Source: Agromyces sp. CF514 (GTDB taxonomy: Bacteria; Actinomycetota; Actinomycetes; Actinomycetales; Microbacteriaceae). Taken from it: a stretch of 64,000 nt of DNA. The stretch spans positions 496,001 through 560,000 of the forward strand of contig NZ_FOZD01000001.1 in the NCBI RefSeq assembly GCF_900113185.1. The letters are read 5' to 3'. A model generated the notes under the pieces. That model had not been told where the DNA came from and did not search any database. It worked only from the letters and a program-made list of their open reading frames with translations. Below, piece after piece: positions 42,883 through 53,399 of the stretch. How positions within the stretch are numbered: the stretch's first letter is position 1; each line of letters opens with the position of its first letter. The position numbers were made by a program, and so were the translations under genes.

Positions 42883-44868
42883 GTGACGGCCTCAGCACCG
42901 AACGACTCGAATGCGGCGAACGCGCCGGGCGGCGCATCCGCCCCGCTCATGACGCACCGGCAGATCCTGCTGGTGATCTTCGGACTGATGTCCGCCATGT
43001 TCCTCTCGGCGCTCGACCAGACGATCGTCGGCACGTCGATGCGCACGATCGCCGACGACCTCGGCGGCCTCGACCTGCAGGCGTGGGTGACGACCGCGTA
43101 CCTCATCACCGCGACCATCACGACGCCGATCTACGGCAAGCTGAGCGACCTGTTCGGCCGACGCCCGCTGTTCCTGTTCGCGATCGGCATCTTCCTGCTC
43201 GGCTCGCTGCTCTCGGGCATGTCGCAGACGATGTACCAGTTGGCGGCCTTCCGCGCCCTGCAGGGCATCGGCGCCGGCGGGCTCATGGCGCTGCCGCTCG
43301 CGATCATGGGCGACATCCTCGCGCCGCGCGAACGCGCGAAGTACCAGGGATACTTCCTCGCGGTGTTCGGCATCTCGAGCGTCATCGGGCCGCTCATCGG
43401 CGGCCTGCTCTCGGGCACCGAGGAGATCCTCTTCGTCGCAGGGTGGCGGTGGGTGTTCCTCGTGAACATCCCGGTCGGCATCGTCGCGCTGTTCATGGTC
43501 GTGCGCTTCCTGCACGTGCCGCGGTTCCGCACGGCCGAGAAGGTGCGCATCGACTGGTGGGGCGCGACGTTCGTGGTCGTCGCGCTCGTGCCGCTGCTCA
43601 TCGTGGCCGAGCAGGGCACCGAATGGGGCTGGGATTCCGCGTGGGCGATCGGCTGCTACGTCGTCGGCGCGATCGGCATCGTCGCGTTCATCCTGACCGA
43701 GATCCGGATGAAGCAGGACGCCCTCCTGCCCATGAAGCTGTTCCGCATCCCGACGTTCTCGGTGATCGCGGGGCTCGGCCTGCTCGTCGGCTTCGCCATG
43801 TTCGGCGCGATGATGACGATCCCGCTCTACTTGCAGCTCGTGCAGGGCGCGACGCCGGCCGAGAGCGGCCTGCTCATGCTGCCGATGATCCTCGGGCTGA
43901 TGGTCTCGTCGATCGGGAGTGGCCAGATCATCGCGCGCACGGGCCGGTACCGCATATTCCCGATCCTCGGTACGGCGTTCCTCGCGCTCGGGTACCTGTG
44001 GCTCACAAACCTCACCGCTGATCAGGGCATCTGGTTCATCATGACCGGCATGGCGATCATCGGCCTCGGCCTCGGTCAGCTCATGCAGACCCTCACGATC
44101 GCGAGCCAGAACGCCGTCACCGCTCGGGACATGGGGGTTGCGACGAGCGCCTCGACGTTCTTCCGCCAGATCGGCGGCACGCTCGGTACGGCGGTGTTCT
44201 TCTCGCTGCTGTTCTCGCGGCTCGCCGAGACGCTCACTGCGGCGTTCAGCGATCCGGACATCATCGGGCCGCTCACCGAGGCGGCGCAGGACCCGGCCGT
44301 GCAGGCCGATCCGGCGAACGCTGACATCCTGGCGTTGCTGAGCACGCAGGACCCGGCGCAGATCGGCGATGCGCTCGACACCGACAGCTCGTTCCTCGTC
44401 GGCGCCGACCCGCGGCTGGCCGAGCCGTTCCTCGTGGGCTTCAACGACGCGACGGTCTCGGTGTACTGGCTGGGGTTCGTCATCTCGGTGCTGGCGTTCG
44501 TCGTCGCGTGGTTCGTGCCCGCGCTGCCGCTGAGGCAGGTCTCCGCCATGCAGGAGGAGGCCGACGCGAACGCCGTCGACCTCGCAGCGGCCGCCGAGCT
44601 CGTGGCTCAGGGGCTCGACGAGGCCGAGACGCTCACCGATGCGGACGTCGCCGAGCAGCAACCCGCCCACGCGAAGTCTGACGGGCGGACGACGGATGCC
44701 GCGCACCGTCGCCGTGTGGTCGCCGGCGTCGTGCCGGGAGACGACGAGCCCGAGATCGACGAGGTCGCGCACCATGCGGCGCGGCTCTCGGGAGCGCTGC
44801 TCGAACCCACCACGGGATCGCTGCACGCGATCGACGACGACGAGCCGCCGAGCGGCCCTCGGCACTGA
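42883..44868 (+). CDS. DHA2-type MFS multidrug exporter
   Basis: A 661-residue proton antiporter with 14 predicted helices over residues 25-560 (EmrB/QacA group). Landmarks are ALDQTIVGTSMRTIADDLGG in helix 1, GKLSDLFGRRPLFL in loop 2-3 and the antiporter motif C region FGISSVIGPLIGGLL. A large hydrophilic loop carrying many Asp residues lies before the last helix, and an acidic tail of about 100 residues follows. The GTG start has a leaderless TAGCGT box. No regulator is adjacent on its own strand; the convergent LacI gene belongs to the beta-glucoside operon. The substrate is unknown. Confidence 0.9.
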   Translation: MTASAPNDSNAANAPGGASAPLMTHRQILLVIFGLMSAMFLSALDQTIVGTSMRTIADDLGGLDLQAWVTTAYLITATITTPIYGKLSDLFGRRPLFLFAIGIFLLGSLLSGMSQTMYQLAAFRALQGIGAGGLMALPLAIMGDILAPRERAKYQGYFLAVFGISSVIGPLIGGLLSGTEEILFVAGWRWVFLVNIPVGIVALFMVVRFLHVPRFRTAEKVRIDWWGATFVVVALVPLLIVAEQGTEWGWDSAWAIGCYVVGAIGIVAFILTEIRMKQDALLPMKLFRIPTFSVIAGLGLLVGFAMFGAMMTIPLYLQLVQGATPAESGLLMLPMILGLMVSSIGSGQIIARTGRYRIFPILGTAFLALGYLWLTNLTADQGIWFIMTGMAIIGLGLGQLMQTLTIASQNAVTARDMGVATSASTFFRQIGGTLGTAVFFSLLFSRLAETLTAAFSDPDIIGPLTEAAQDPAVQADPANADILALLSTQDPAQIGDALDTDSSFLVGADPRLAEPFLVGFNDATVSVYWLGFVISVLAFVVAWFVPALPLRQVSAMQEEADANAVDLAAAAELVAQGLDEAETLTDADVAEQQPAHAKSDGRTTDAAHRRRVVAGVVPGDDEPEIDEVAHHAARLSGALLEPTTGSLHAIDDDEPPSGPRH

Positions 44869-44896
44869 CCGTGCGCGACGTGCCGCGTGCGATGCG

Positions 44897-45919
44897 CTAG
44901 GCCGAGGCGCGGCGCACGAGGTGCGTCGGCATGATGCTGCGGCGCGGGACGTCTTCGCCGGCGAGGTGGCGCAGCAGCAGGTCGGCCATCTCGAAGCCCA
45001 TCTGCTCGGAGGGCTGGTGCACGGTCGTGAGGGGGATCGCCGACGACGTGGCCGCGGGGCTGTCGTCGAATCCGACGACCGCGACGTCGCCGGGCACCGA
45101 CCGGCCGCGCTCGCGCAGCACCGAGAGCGCGCCGGTGGCCATGATGTCGCTCGCGACGAAGATGCCGTCGAGGTCGGGAACGCGGTCGAGCAGGCGGCGG
45201 GTGGCTGCGACGGCGCCTGCCGCCGTGAAGTCCGCCGTCTCGACGGCGTCGTCGGGCAGGGAGGCCGCGCCCATGGCGCGGCGGTAGCCGTCGAGCCGGT
45301 CGACGCTCGCGGGCATGTCGAGGGGCCCGGTGACCGTGCCGATGCGGTGGCGCCCGACGTCGATGAGGTGCTGGGTGCCGATGGCCCCGCCCTCGACGTT
45401 GTCGACGTCGACGAAGAAGTGGTCGCCCGGCTGCGACGGACGGCCGCCGTAGACGAGCGGCAGCATCATGCCGGCCTCGTGCTGCAGGTCGTCGCCCTCG
45501 TGGTGCGAGACGACGAGCGCGCCGTCGACGACGCCGGAACGCAGGTAGCGCGCGGTCTTGTGGCCCGGGTCGGTGGAGGCGACGAGCAGGTTGAGCAGGT
45601 AGTCGCTCTCTTCGAGCCGGCGGGTGATGCCCTGCACGATCGCCGCGAAGTAGGGGTCGCCGAAGAAGAACGCGGTGTCTTCGGGCACGATCAGCGCGAT
45701 CGCGCCAGAGGTGCGGCTCGCCAGCGATCTGGCGGCCCGGTTCGGCACGTAGTTCAGCTTGGCGATCGCGGCGTTCACCGCGGTCACCACGTCGGGGCGC
45801 ACCTTGGGCGAGCCGTTCACGACGCGGCTCACGGTCGCGCGCGACACGTTCGCCTCGCGAGCGACCTCTTCGAGGGTCGGTGCGGTCGGTCGTGTCTTGA
45901 TGTCGTCACCCCCCTGCAT
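44897..45919 (-). CDS. LacI family regulator of the beta-glucoside operon
   Basis: A 340-residue repressor: HTH TLEEVAREANVSRATVSRVVNGSPKV (about 15-40), hinge ARSLASRTSG, then a sugar-binding domain ending LVRRASA. The recognition helix RATVSRVV differs from that of the rhamnose pair, in line with a different operator (GAGAGCGCTCTC). It follows the GH1 gene on the same strand after a strong terminator and has its own leaderless promoter, TAGACT 6 nt before the ATG (45926-45931). The three palindromes before the receptor gene at 50930 are its likely targets, with a glucoside as inducer. Confidence 0.9.
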   Translation of the reverse strand: MQGGDDIKTRPTAPTLEEVAREANVSRATVSRVVNGSPKVRPDVVTAVNAAIAKLNYVPNRAARSLASRTSGAIALIVPEDTAFFFGDPYFAAIVQGITRRLEESDYLLNLLVASTDPGHKTARYLRSGVVDGALVVSHHEGDDLQHEAGMMLPLVYGGRPSQPGDHFFVDVDNVEGGAIGTQHLIDVGRHRIGTVTGPLDMPASVDRLDGYRRAMGAASLPDDAVETADFTAAGAVAATRRLLDRVPDLDGIFVASDIMATGALSVLRERGRSVPGDVAVVGFDDSPAATSSAIPLTTVHQPSEQMGFEMADLLLRHLAGEDVPRRSIMPTHLVRRASA

Positions 45920-45931
45920 TCGGTCAGTCTA
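45920..45931 (-). promoter_or_regulatory. leaderless -10 box TAGACT of the LacI gene
   Basis: On the minus strand TAGACT occupies 45931-45926 and is 6 nt from the ATG at 45919. Confidence 0.6.
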
Positions 45932-45937
45932 TGTGCG

Positions 45938-45984
45938 CGTCGACGGCTCCACGATCGGTGATCACCGGTGTGGAGCCGTCGACG
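45938..45984 (-). terminator. strong cruciform-like terminator after the GH1 gene
   Basis: Perfect 15-bp arms (45938-45952 and 45970-45984, GTGGAGCCGTCGACG on the right) enclose another palindrome GGTGATCACC (45957-45966). It lies 34 bp after the GH1 stop codon and separates the transport operon from the repressor gene. Confidence 0.85.
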
Positions 45985-46017
45985 GATGCCGCTGGGCGGC
46001 CGGATCCCGTTGGCGGC

Positions 46018-47486
<1,469 letters not shown>

Positions 47487-47490
<4 letters not shown>

Positions 47491-48419
47491 CCCTTCACGG
47501 CTCCCGCCATGATTCCGCTCACGAGCTGCTTGCCCGCGAACACGAAGAGGATGAGCAGGGGGATGGTCGACAGCAGCACGCCGGCGAGCACGATCGAGTA
47601 GTCGACGAAGTGGTTCGACTGCAGGAGCGAGAGCGCGACGGGCAGCGTCGGGTCGCTGCGGTCCAGCACGATGAACGGCCAGAAGAAGTTGTTCCACGCG
47701 GTGACGAAGGTGAACAGGCCGAGCATCGCCGCGGCGGGGCGGGCTGCCGGCAGGCCGACCGTGAGGAACGTGCGGAACGAGTTGGCGCCGTCGACGCGGG
47801 CCGCCTCGAGCAGCTCGTCGGGCACCGACTGCTGGATGTACTGCGTCATCCAGAACACGCCGAACGCCGTCACGAGTGCGGGGATGATGATCGCGCCGAT
47901 GTTACCGGTCCAGCCGAGGTCCGCGAAGAGGATGTAGAGCGGCACGACGCCGAGCTGCATGGGCACGGCCATGGTCGCGACGACGAAGACGAGCAGCACC
48001 TTGCCGCCCTTGAACTTGAGCTTCGCGAACGCCCAGCCCGCGAGCGTCGAGAAGAAGACCACCGACAGGGCGATGAGCGCCGAGCTGTAGATCGAGTTCC
48101 AGAGTGCGCGCCAGAAGTTCACGGCGGGGTCGTTGACGACGGTCAGGGCGTTCTCGATGAAGTTGCCGCCGGGCAGCCACGACATGTTCTGGTCGCGGAT
48201 GGTGCCGGCATCGCCCGATCCGATGAGGAGCGACCAGTAATACGGGAACAGCGCCGAGCCGAGCACGATCGCGAGGGCCGTGTACACGAACCAGCCGGGT
48301 CGCGAGCCGCGCACGGGGCGCGAGCGGAGGCGACGCTTCGGGTCGGCCGCGTTCACGGTCACCGAGGCGACGGTGTTCAGGTTCGTGGTGGCCTGGGTCG
48401 TGGGTTCCGTGGCGGTCAT
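47487..48419 (-). CDS. beta-glucoside ABC transporter permease (MalG type)
   Basis: A 310-residue permease with six helices starting near residue 45 and the EAA loop DELLEAARVDGANSFRTFLTVGLPAARPA, which binds the ATPase. The ATG at 48419 overlaps the previous permease stop by 4 bp (ATGA). It forms the channel with the MalF-type partner. No ATPase gene lies in the operon, so a shared MsiK-like ATPase encoded elsewhere probably energises it, as is common for actinobacterial CUT1 importers. Confidence 0.92.
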
Positions 48420-49570
48420 CGTGCCACCTCCGTGGTCTGTTCGTTCGAATCGGATGCCGCGGCGCCGGCCTCGGCCCTGCCGTCGCGCACGGTGCTGCCG
48501 ACGCGGTGCTCCAGGTCGTTGCGGGCGGCGATGGCCGCGGCCCGACGGTTGCGGCGACTGAGGCCGTCGCGGGAGCCCTCGTCGCGGACGAGGCGGTTGG
48601 TGACCAGCATGTTGATCACGCCGATCGCGAGGATGATGAGGAACAGGATCCAGGCGAGCGCGGCCGCGCGACCGAAGTTCCACTGCCCCCAGCCGATGTC
48701 GTAGAGGTAGAGCGAGATCGTCAGCCACTGCGAGTTGGCGCCGCCGGTGCCGAACTGGTCGTACATGCGGGGCTCGTCGAAGATCTGCAGGCCGCCGATG
48801 GTCGACGTGATGATCACGAAGATCAGGGTCGGGCGCAGGCTCGGAAGGGTGATCGCGGTGAACTGGCGGAAGCGGTTCGCGCCGTCGATGGCCGCGGCCT
48901 CGTAGTAGTCGCGCGGGATGGCCTGCATGGCCGCGAGCAGGATCAGGGTGTTGTAGCCGGTCCAGCGGAAGTTGACCATGGTCGCGATGGCGATGTGGCT
49001 CGCGAACGCGTTGCTGTGCCACATGACCGGGGGAAGGCCGATGTTGCCGAGCAGCGTGTTGATGAGGCCGTACTTGTCGCCGAACATGTTGCTGAAGATG
49101 AGGGCCACGGCGACGGGGGCCATGACGTAGGGGAGCAGCACGCCCATGCGCCAGAAGGTCTTGGCGCGGATGTTCTGGTCGAGCATGGTCGCGATGAAGA
49201 CCGCGAGGATCAGTTGGGGCACGCTCGACAGCAGGAAGATGCTGAAGGTGTTGCGGAGGGCGATCCAGAACTTCGGCTGGGTGAGCACGTAGACGTACTG
49301 GTCGAAGCCGATGAAGGTGCCGCTGTTGCGCACCAGGTCCCAGTCCATGAAGGAGATGACCGCGGTGTACGCGATGGGGAAGAGCCCGGTGATCACGAAG
49401 AGGATGAAGAACGGGGAGATGTAGAGGTAGGGCGAGAGCTTGAGGTCCCAGCGGCTCAGCCGGTGCCCGAAGGCGATGCGGCGGGGGGAGCGCTCGGTGC
49501 GTTCGGTGCGGTCGGGCCGTGCCTGCTCGGGGCTCGGGGCGGACGGCGTCGCCGTTTCTGTCGAGGTCAC
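48416..49570 (-). CDS. beta-glucoside ABC transporter permease (MalF type)
   Basis: A 384-residue CUT1 permease with six helices over about 50-345 and the EAA loop DYYEAAAIDGANRFRQFTAITLPSLRP. Hydrophilic extensions of about 45 residues at both ends are longer than usual; the C-terminal tail is rich in Arg and Ala. The start is a GTG at 49570. It lies 88 bp after the receptor gene, across a strong hairpin, and overlaps the next permease by 4 bp. Confidence 0.9.
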   Translation of the reverse strand: MTSTETATPSAPSPEQARPDRTERTERSPRRIAFGHRLSRWDLKLSPYLYISPFFILFVITGLFPIAYTAVISFMDWDLVRNSGTFIGFDQYVYVLTQPKFWIALRNTFSIFLLSSVPQLILAVFIATMLDQNIRAKTFWRMGVLLPYVMAPVAVALIFSNMFGDKYGLINTLLGNIGLPPVMWHSNAFASHIAIATMVNFRWTGYNTLILLAAMQAIPRDYYEAAAIDGANRFRQFTAITLPSLRPTLIFVIITSTIGGLQIFDEPRMYDQFGTGGANSQWLTISLYLYDIGWGQWNFGRAAALAWILFLIILAIGVINMLVTNRLVRDEGSRDGLSRRNRRAAAIAARNDLEHRVGSTVRDGRAEAGAAASDSNEQTTEVAR

Positions 49571-49607
49571 GGTCGTTCCTTCAGTGGTTCCGGTTCGGTG
49601 CGAGGGG

Positions 49608-49641
49608 CGTGGCGGGCCGGGACATGTCCCGACCCGCCACG
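49608..49641 (-). terminator. intercistronic hairpin after the beta-glucoside receptor gene
   Basis: A 34-bp near-perfect palindrome (17-bp arms, one mismatch that pairs as G-U in RNA) centred on GGGACATGTCCC begins 17 bp after the receptor stop codon. It has no T-tract and is likely a partial terminator or 3'-end stabiliser. Confidence 0.75.
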
Positions 49642-49658
49642 TGGTGCGTCAGCTCAGG

Positions 49659-50930
49659 TCAGCCGATCGCCTCGACTTCGGAGACCCACTGGTCCCACGA
49701 AGCCTTCTTGTCCTGCGTGCCGTCCTCGACACGGGTCAGCGCCTGCTGCATCGCGTCGTTCACCTGGAAGTAGAACTGGCCCTTGAAGGGGGCGACGGTG
49801 ACGGCGTTGGCGCGGTCCGTGAGGATCTGGCCGACCGGGGCGTTGTTGAAGTACTCGTTGGTCGAGCCGAGGAGCGTGTCGGAGGTCAGGGCCTCGTTCT
49901 GGCTCGGGAAGGTGCCGGCGTTCTCGAACGCCTTGACCTGCTGCTCGGGAGCGGTCAGCCAGTCGGCGAGCTTCTGCGCCTCTTCGACGTTCGCGCCGTT
50001 GGCGGGGACGGTCAGGTACGAGCCGCCCCAGTTGCCGCCGCCGTTGGGGAAGGTGTTGGCGATGTCCCAGCCGGTGACGTCCTCGGCGTTGCCCGAGATG
50101 ACGCCGAGCATCCAGCCCGGGCAGAGCATGGTCGCGAAGGCGCCGTTCGAGAGGCCTGCGAACCAGTCGTCGCTCCACTGGCCGAGGTGGGCCGACTGCG
50201 TCGCGCTGGCGTCGAGCACCTGGTTGTAGAGGTCCTCGACCTCGGGGTTCTCGGTCGCGATGATGTCGCCGGAGTCGGGGTCCTCGTATGCGGCCTCGAC
50301 CTGGTTGATCATGCCCTGGTAGGTGCCGCCGGCCGAGTCGAAGAACGCGGCGCCGGTCGCCTTGGTGTACTGGGCGCCGACCTCGAAGTACTTGGCCCAG
50401 TCGCCCTCGAGGAGCTTGGCGACCTCTTCGCGGTCGGTCGGGAGGCCGGCAGCGGCGAACAGGTCGGAGCGGTAGCAGACGCCCTCGGGGCCGATGTCGG
50501 TGCCGTAGCCGATGAGGTTGCCGTCGGCGTCGGTCGCGGCGTCGGTCTTCCAGTCGAGCCAGCGGTCCTTCAGGTCGGCGGGGACCGGAGCGAGCAGGTC
50601 GGAGTACTGCATGACCTCGGGCAGCCAGTCGACCTCGATGGCCTCGACGTCGGCGAGGCCCTTCTTGCCGAGCTTCTGGAAGTAGTTCGCGCGGGCGTCG
50701 TTCGACGTGGCGGCGACGTTCTGGACGACCTTCACGTTCGGGTTCTCGTCCATGTACTCCTGGAGGAGTTCGTCGGTGTAGCCGAAGTCGTTGAAGGTGG
50801 CGACCGTCAGCTCGACGGTGCCGCCGTCGCTGCCCGAGTCGGACGAGGGCGCGCAGCCTGCGGCGATGATGGCGATGGATGCTGCGCCTGCGACGGCTGC
50901 GATCGCCCTGGTGCGTCGTGAAAGCTTCAC
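49659..50930 (-). CDS. beta-glucoside ABC transporter substrate-binding lipoprotein
   Basis: A 423-residue receptor of the CUT1 family (SBP_bac_1). The lipoprotein signal ends in AAGC (Cys26), followed by a short Ser/Gly linker and the mature start VELTVATFNDFGYTDELLQEYMDENPNVKV. The C-terminal lobe carries DIANTFPNGGGNWGGSYLTVP, typical of oligosaccharide receptors. GTG at 50930 is chosen because AAAGGAG lies 5 nt before it; the GTG two codons earlier overlaps that ribosome site. It is the first gene of the operon, below three repressor palindromes, and its ligand is inferred to be cellobiose or another beta-glucoside from the linked GH1 gene. Confidence 0.9.
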   Translation of the reverse strand: MKLSRRTRAIAAVAGAASIAIIAAGCAPSSDSGSDGGTVELTVATFNDFGYTDELLQEYMDENPNVKVVQNVAATSNDARANYFQKLGKKGLADVEAIEVDWLPEVMQYSDLLAPVPADLKDRWLDWKTDAATDADGNLIGYGTDIGPEGVCYRSDLFAAAGLPTDREEVAKLLEGDWAKYFEVGAQYTKATGAAFFDSAGGTYQGMINQVEAAYEDPDSGDIIATENPEVEDLYNQVLDASATQSAHLGQWSDDWFAGLSNGAFATMLCPGWMLGVISGNAEDVTGWDIANTFPNGGGNWGGSYLTVPANGANVEEAQKLADWLTAPEQQVKAFENAGTFPSQNEALTSDTLLGSTNEYFNNAPVGQILTDRANAVTVAPFKGQFYFQVNDAMQQALTRVEDGTQDKKASWDQWVSEVEAIG

Positions 50931-50997
50931 GGTCACTCCTTTGTGTGCGTGGGATGGGGTTGCGGAATGGTCACGTGAGGACGCGCCGACCCACTGG

Positions 50998-51013
50998 GTG
51001 AGAGCGCTCTCAC
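50998..51013. promoter_or_regulatory. LacI-type operator 1 of the beta-glucoside operon
   Basis: GTGAGAGCGCTCTCAC is a perfect 16-bp palindrome, 67 bp before the receptor start. Confidence 0.88.
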
Positions 51014-51031
51014 GATGCGTCGATGACTCTA

Positions 51032-51045
51032 CGAGAGCGCTCTCA
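51032..51045. promoter_or_regulatory. LacI-type operator 2 of the beta-glucoside operon
   Basis: CGAGAGCGCTCTCA holds the same 12-bp core GAGAGCGCTCTC as operator 1. Core centres of sites 1 and 2 are 33 bp apart. Confidence 0.85.
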
Positions 51046-51054
51046 CGAATGTCA

Positions 51055-51068
51055 AGAGAGCGCTCTCA
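51055..51068. promoter_or_regulatory. LacI-type operator 3 of the beta-glucoside operon
   Basis: AGAGAGCGCTCTCA, third copy of the core; its centre is 23 bp from that of site 2. Its distance to the M15 gene promoter is about 70 bp, so it might also affect that gene. Confidence 0.85.
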
Positions 51069-51136
51069 TTCCGAGCCTTCGTTATCGAAGCGTGACCTGT
51101 GCGTCTCCTGATCGGAGGGTTCGAAGTGGCTCGTCG

Positions 51137-51148
51137 TAGACTCGTACG
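51137..51148 (+). promoter_or_regulatory. leaderless -10 box TAGACT
   Basis: TAGACT (51137-51142) lies 6 nt before the GTG at 51149. Confidence 0.55.
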
Positions 51149-51979
51149 GTGTCAGCAGACGAGCGCGAGTACCCCTCAGAAGAGGTCCAGCGGCGTCGGC
51201 TGACCGTTGCGGGCGTGCTCAGCCTCGTGCTCGTCGCGATCGCCGTCGTCGTCATCGGCGCCGTCGCCGGGGCCCCGCAGGGGGCGGCATCCGGCGCCGC
51301 ATCCACCACGAACCCGAACGGCGACGCGACGTCGGCGGGGGCCGATGCCGCCCCGCGCCCCGCCCCGAGCGAGGCCATCGCTCCCGCGGCGGTCGACACG
51401 TTCGACAAGACGGCGGGCTCCATCGACGACCCGGCGAGCATCTGGGTGGTCGTCAACAAGCTCCGCCCGCTGAACCCGCAGGACTACGAGCCCGTCGACC
51501 TCGTCGATGTCCCGGTCGCCCACACGTGGGAGCCGATGATGCGTCAAGAGGCCTCCGACGCCGCCGCCGCGATGTTCCAGGCGGCGACCGACGAGGCCGA
51601 CCTGTACCTCGCGTCGAACAGCGCCTTCCGCAGCTACTCGACGCAGGTCGAGCTCTACGGCGACGGCAGCGACCCGACGACCGCCCCGCCGGGGGCGAGC
51701 GAGCACCAGACCGGCCTCGCGATCGACATCGGCGCCGAGAACGGCTGCACGTTCGAGTGCCTCGAAGACAGCCCCGAGGGCGAGTGGCTGCGCGCCAACG
51801 CCTACCGGTTCGGGTTCCTGCTGCGGTACCCGGCCGACAAGGTCGACGTCACCGGCTACCCGCACGAGGCCTGGCACTACCGCTACATCGGCGTCGACCT
51901 CGCGACCGAGATGCACGACACGGGCTTCACCACCCTCGAGGAGTTCTTCGGACTGCCGTCGGTGCCGCTCGACCAGTGA
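51149..51979 (+). CDS. M15 family D-alanyl-D-alanine carboxypeptidase (VanY-like)
   Basis: A 276-residue membrane-anchored peptidase. A helix at about 19-42 anchors it, an Ala/Pro-rich linker follows to about 80, and the VanY domain covers about 105-265. The zinc site is SEHQTGLAIDIG (His and Asp ligands) and EAWHYRY (catalytic Glu region and third His), with the substrate-binding SAFRSYSTQ before it. It trims the terminal D-Ala of peptidoglycan stem peptides outside the membrane. The GTG start has a TAGACT box 6 nt upstream. It is monocistronic. Confidence 0.9.
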   Translation: MSADEREYPSEEVQRRRLTVAGVLSLVLVAIAVVVIGAVAGAPQGAASGAASTTNPNGDATSAGADAAPRPAPSEAIAPAAVDTFDKTAGSIDDPASIWVVVNKLRPLNPQDYEPVDLVDVPVAHTWEPMMRQEASDAAAAMFQAATDEADLYLASNSAFRSYSTQVELYGDGSDPTTAPPGASEHQTGLAIDIGAENGCTFECLEDSPEGEWLRANAYRFGFLLRYPADKVDVTGYPHEAWHYRYIGVDLATEMHDTGFTTLEEFFGLPSVPLDQ

Positions 51980-52023
51980 CGCCGGGCGCGATCGCGACCT
52001 GATCGGGTGTCGGCGGGCGTCGA

Positions 52024-52065
52024 TACGATGACGGCGTGACCGGTCAGACGAACGTGCCTCGATGA
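52024..52065 (+). other. possible leaderless 9-codon upstream ORF
   Basis: TACGAT (52024-52029) is followed after 6 nt by a GTG (52036) that opens a reading frame of nine codons (VTGQTNVPR) whose TGA overlaps the ATG of the next gene as ATGA. A leaderless mini-gene coupled to the MFS gene, which lacks its own ribosome site, would explain this layout. Confidence 0.4.
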
Positions 52066-53399
52066 CCGAGCGGATGCCGCGGGCGGCCGCCGCTGCGCCA
52101 CGTCGCCCGCGCCGCGGGCTCGCGCTCGGCGTGCTCGTCGCGAACCAGCTGCTCGCGGGCATCGGCGTCGCGACCGGCATGGCGCTCGCGGCGATCCTTG
52201 TCGCCGACCTCACGGGGGTCGTGGCCATGGGCGGCCTTGCGCAGTCGTCGAGCGTGCTCGGGGCGGCGATCGTCGCGATCCCGCTGGCCCGGCTCGCGAT
52301 CCGCGCCGGTCGGCACGTCGCGCTGGCCGTCGGCTACGGGCTCGCCGCCGTGGGTGCACTGCTGGTCGTCGCCGCCGCGGCGAGCGGATGGGCGCCGCTC
52401 GTGTTCCTCGGCCTCGCGGCGTTCGGGGCCGGCGCTGCCGCCGGGCTCCAGGCCAGGTTCGCGGCGACCGAGGTCGCGGCGCCCGGGTTCGAGGCGCGGT
52501 CGATGTCGGTCGTGCTCTGGGCCACCACGATCGGCTCGGTCGCAGGCCCCCTGCTCTCCGAGTTCGGCAACGAGTTCGGCGAGGGGCTGGGCCTCCCGCA
52601 GCTCGTGGGTCCGTTCATCTTCTCGGCGGTCGCGTTCGCGACCTCGACGCTCCTGGTGGCCACGCTGCTTCGCATGCCCCGTGCCGGCGTGCTCGAGACC
52701 GACACGGTGCAGACGGGGAGTGGGGCGGTCTCGAACGACACGACCGAGGGCGAGGCGAGCCGCCTCGACGATCCGGCAGTTGGTGCCGCGGATGCCCCGA
52801 TCGGCTCGTTCTCCGCGCTGCGCGAGGCCGCCAGGTCGCCGCGCTCCCTCTTCGCGATCCTCGCGATCGTCTGCTCGCACACCGTCATGGTCGGCGTCAT
52901 GGTCATGACGCCCATCCACATGACCCAGCACGGCCTGTCGCTGAGCCTCGTCGGCCTCGTGCTCAGCATCCACATCCTCGGCATGTACGGTGCGAGCCCG
53001 CTCATGGGGTGGCTCGTCGACCGGGTCGGCTCGGTGCGGGTCGTGCTGCTCGGCGCGGCGATCCTGGTCTCGGCGGCCGTGATCGGCATCCTCGCGCCCG
53101 GTGACGACGTGCTGCTCGTGCCGCTCGCACTCGGCCTGCTCGGCCTCGGCTGGTCGGCGGGCATGATCGGCGGGTCGACGCTGCTCACCACCTCGGTCGA
53201 CTCCCGGTTGCGCGTTCCGCTCCAAGGGGCGACGGATGCTGCGATGAACGTCGCGGCCGCGGCATCCGCAGCCCTTTCCGGGCTGGTGCTCGGCGCTTTC
53301 GGATTCGCGGGTGTGAACATGGTGGCATTGCTCGTACTGGTGCCGCTCGCGGTCGTCGGGCTGCGCCTGGCGCTGTCGAGCCGCGCCGTTTCTGCGTGA
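52062..53399 (+). CDS. MFS transporter
   Basis: A 445-residue major facilitator with 12 predicted helices from about residue 20, split by a hydrophilic loop (about 210-245) with many Thr, Glu and Asp residues. LMGWLVDRVGSVRVVLLG in the second half is the repeated loop motif. The substrate is unknown. The ATG at 52062 has no Shine-Dalgarno sequence, but a nine-codon leaderless frame ends on it. The protein begins MTERMPRA, almost identical to the start of the unrelated HAD protein at 62614, owing to the GGATGCC repeat. Confidence 0.85.
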   Translation: MTERMPRAAAAAPRRPRRGLALGVLVANQLLAGIGVATGMALAAILVADLTGVVAMGGLAQSSSVLGAAIVAIPLARLAIRAGRHVALAVGYGLAAVGALLVVAAAASGWAPLVFLGLAAFGAGAAAGLQARFAATEVAAPGFEARSMSVVLWATTIGSVAGPLLSEFGNEFGEGLGLPQLVGPFIFSAVAFATSTLLVATLLRMPRAGVLETDTVQTGSGAVSNDTTEGEASRLDDPAVGAADAPIGSFSALREAARSPRSLFAILAIVCSHTVMVGVMVMTPIHMTQHGLSLSLVGLVLSIHILGMYGASPLMGWLVDRVGSVRVVLLGAAILVSAAVIGILAPGDDVLLVPLALGLLGLGWSAGMIGGSTLLTTSVDSRLRVPLQGATDAAMNVAAAASAALSGLVLGAFGFAGVNMVALLVLVPLAVVGLRLALSSRAVSA

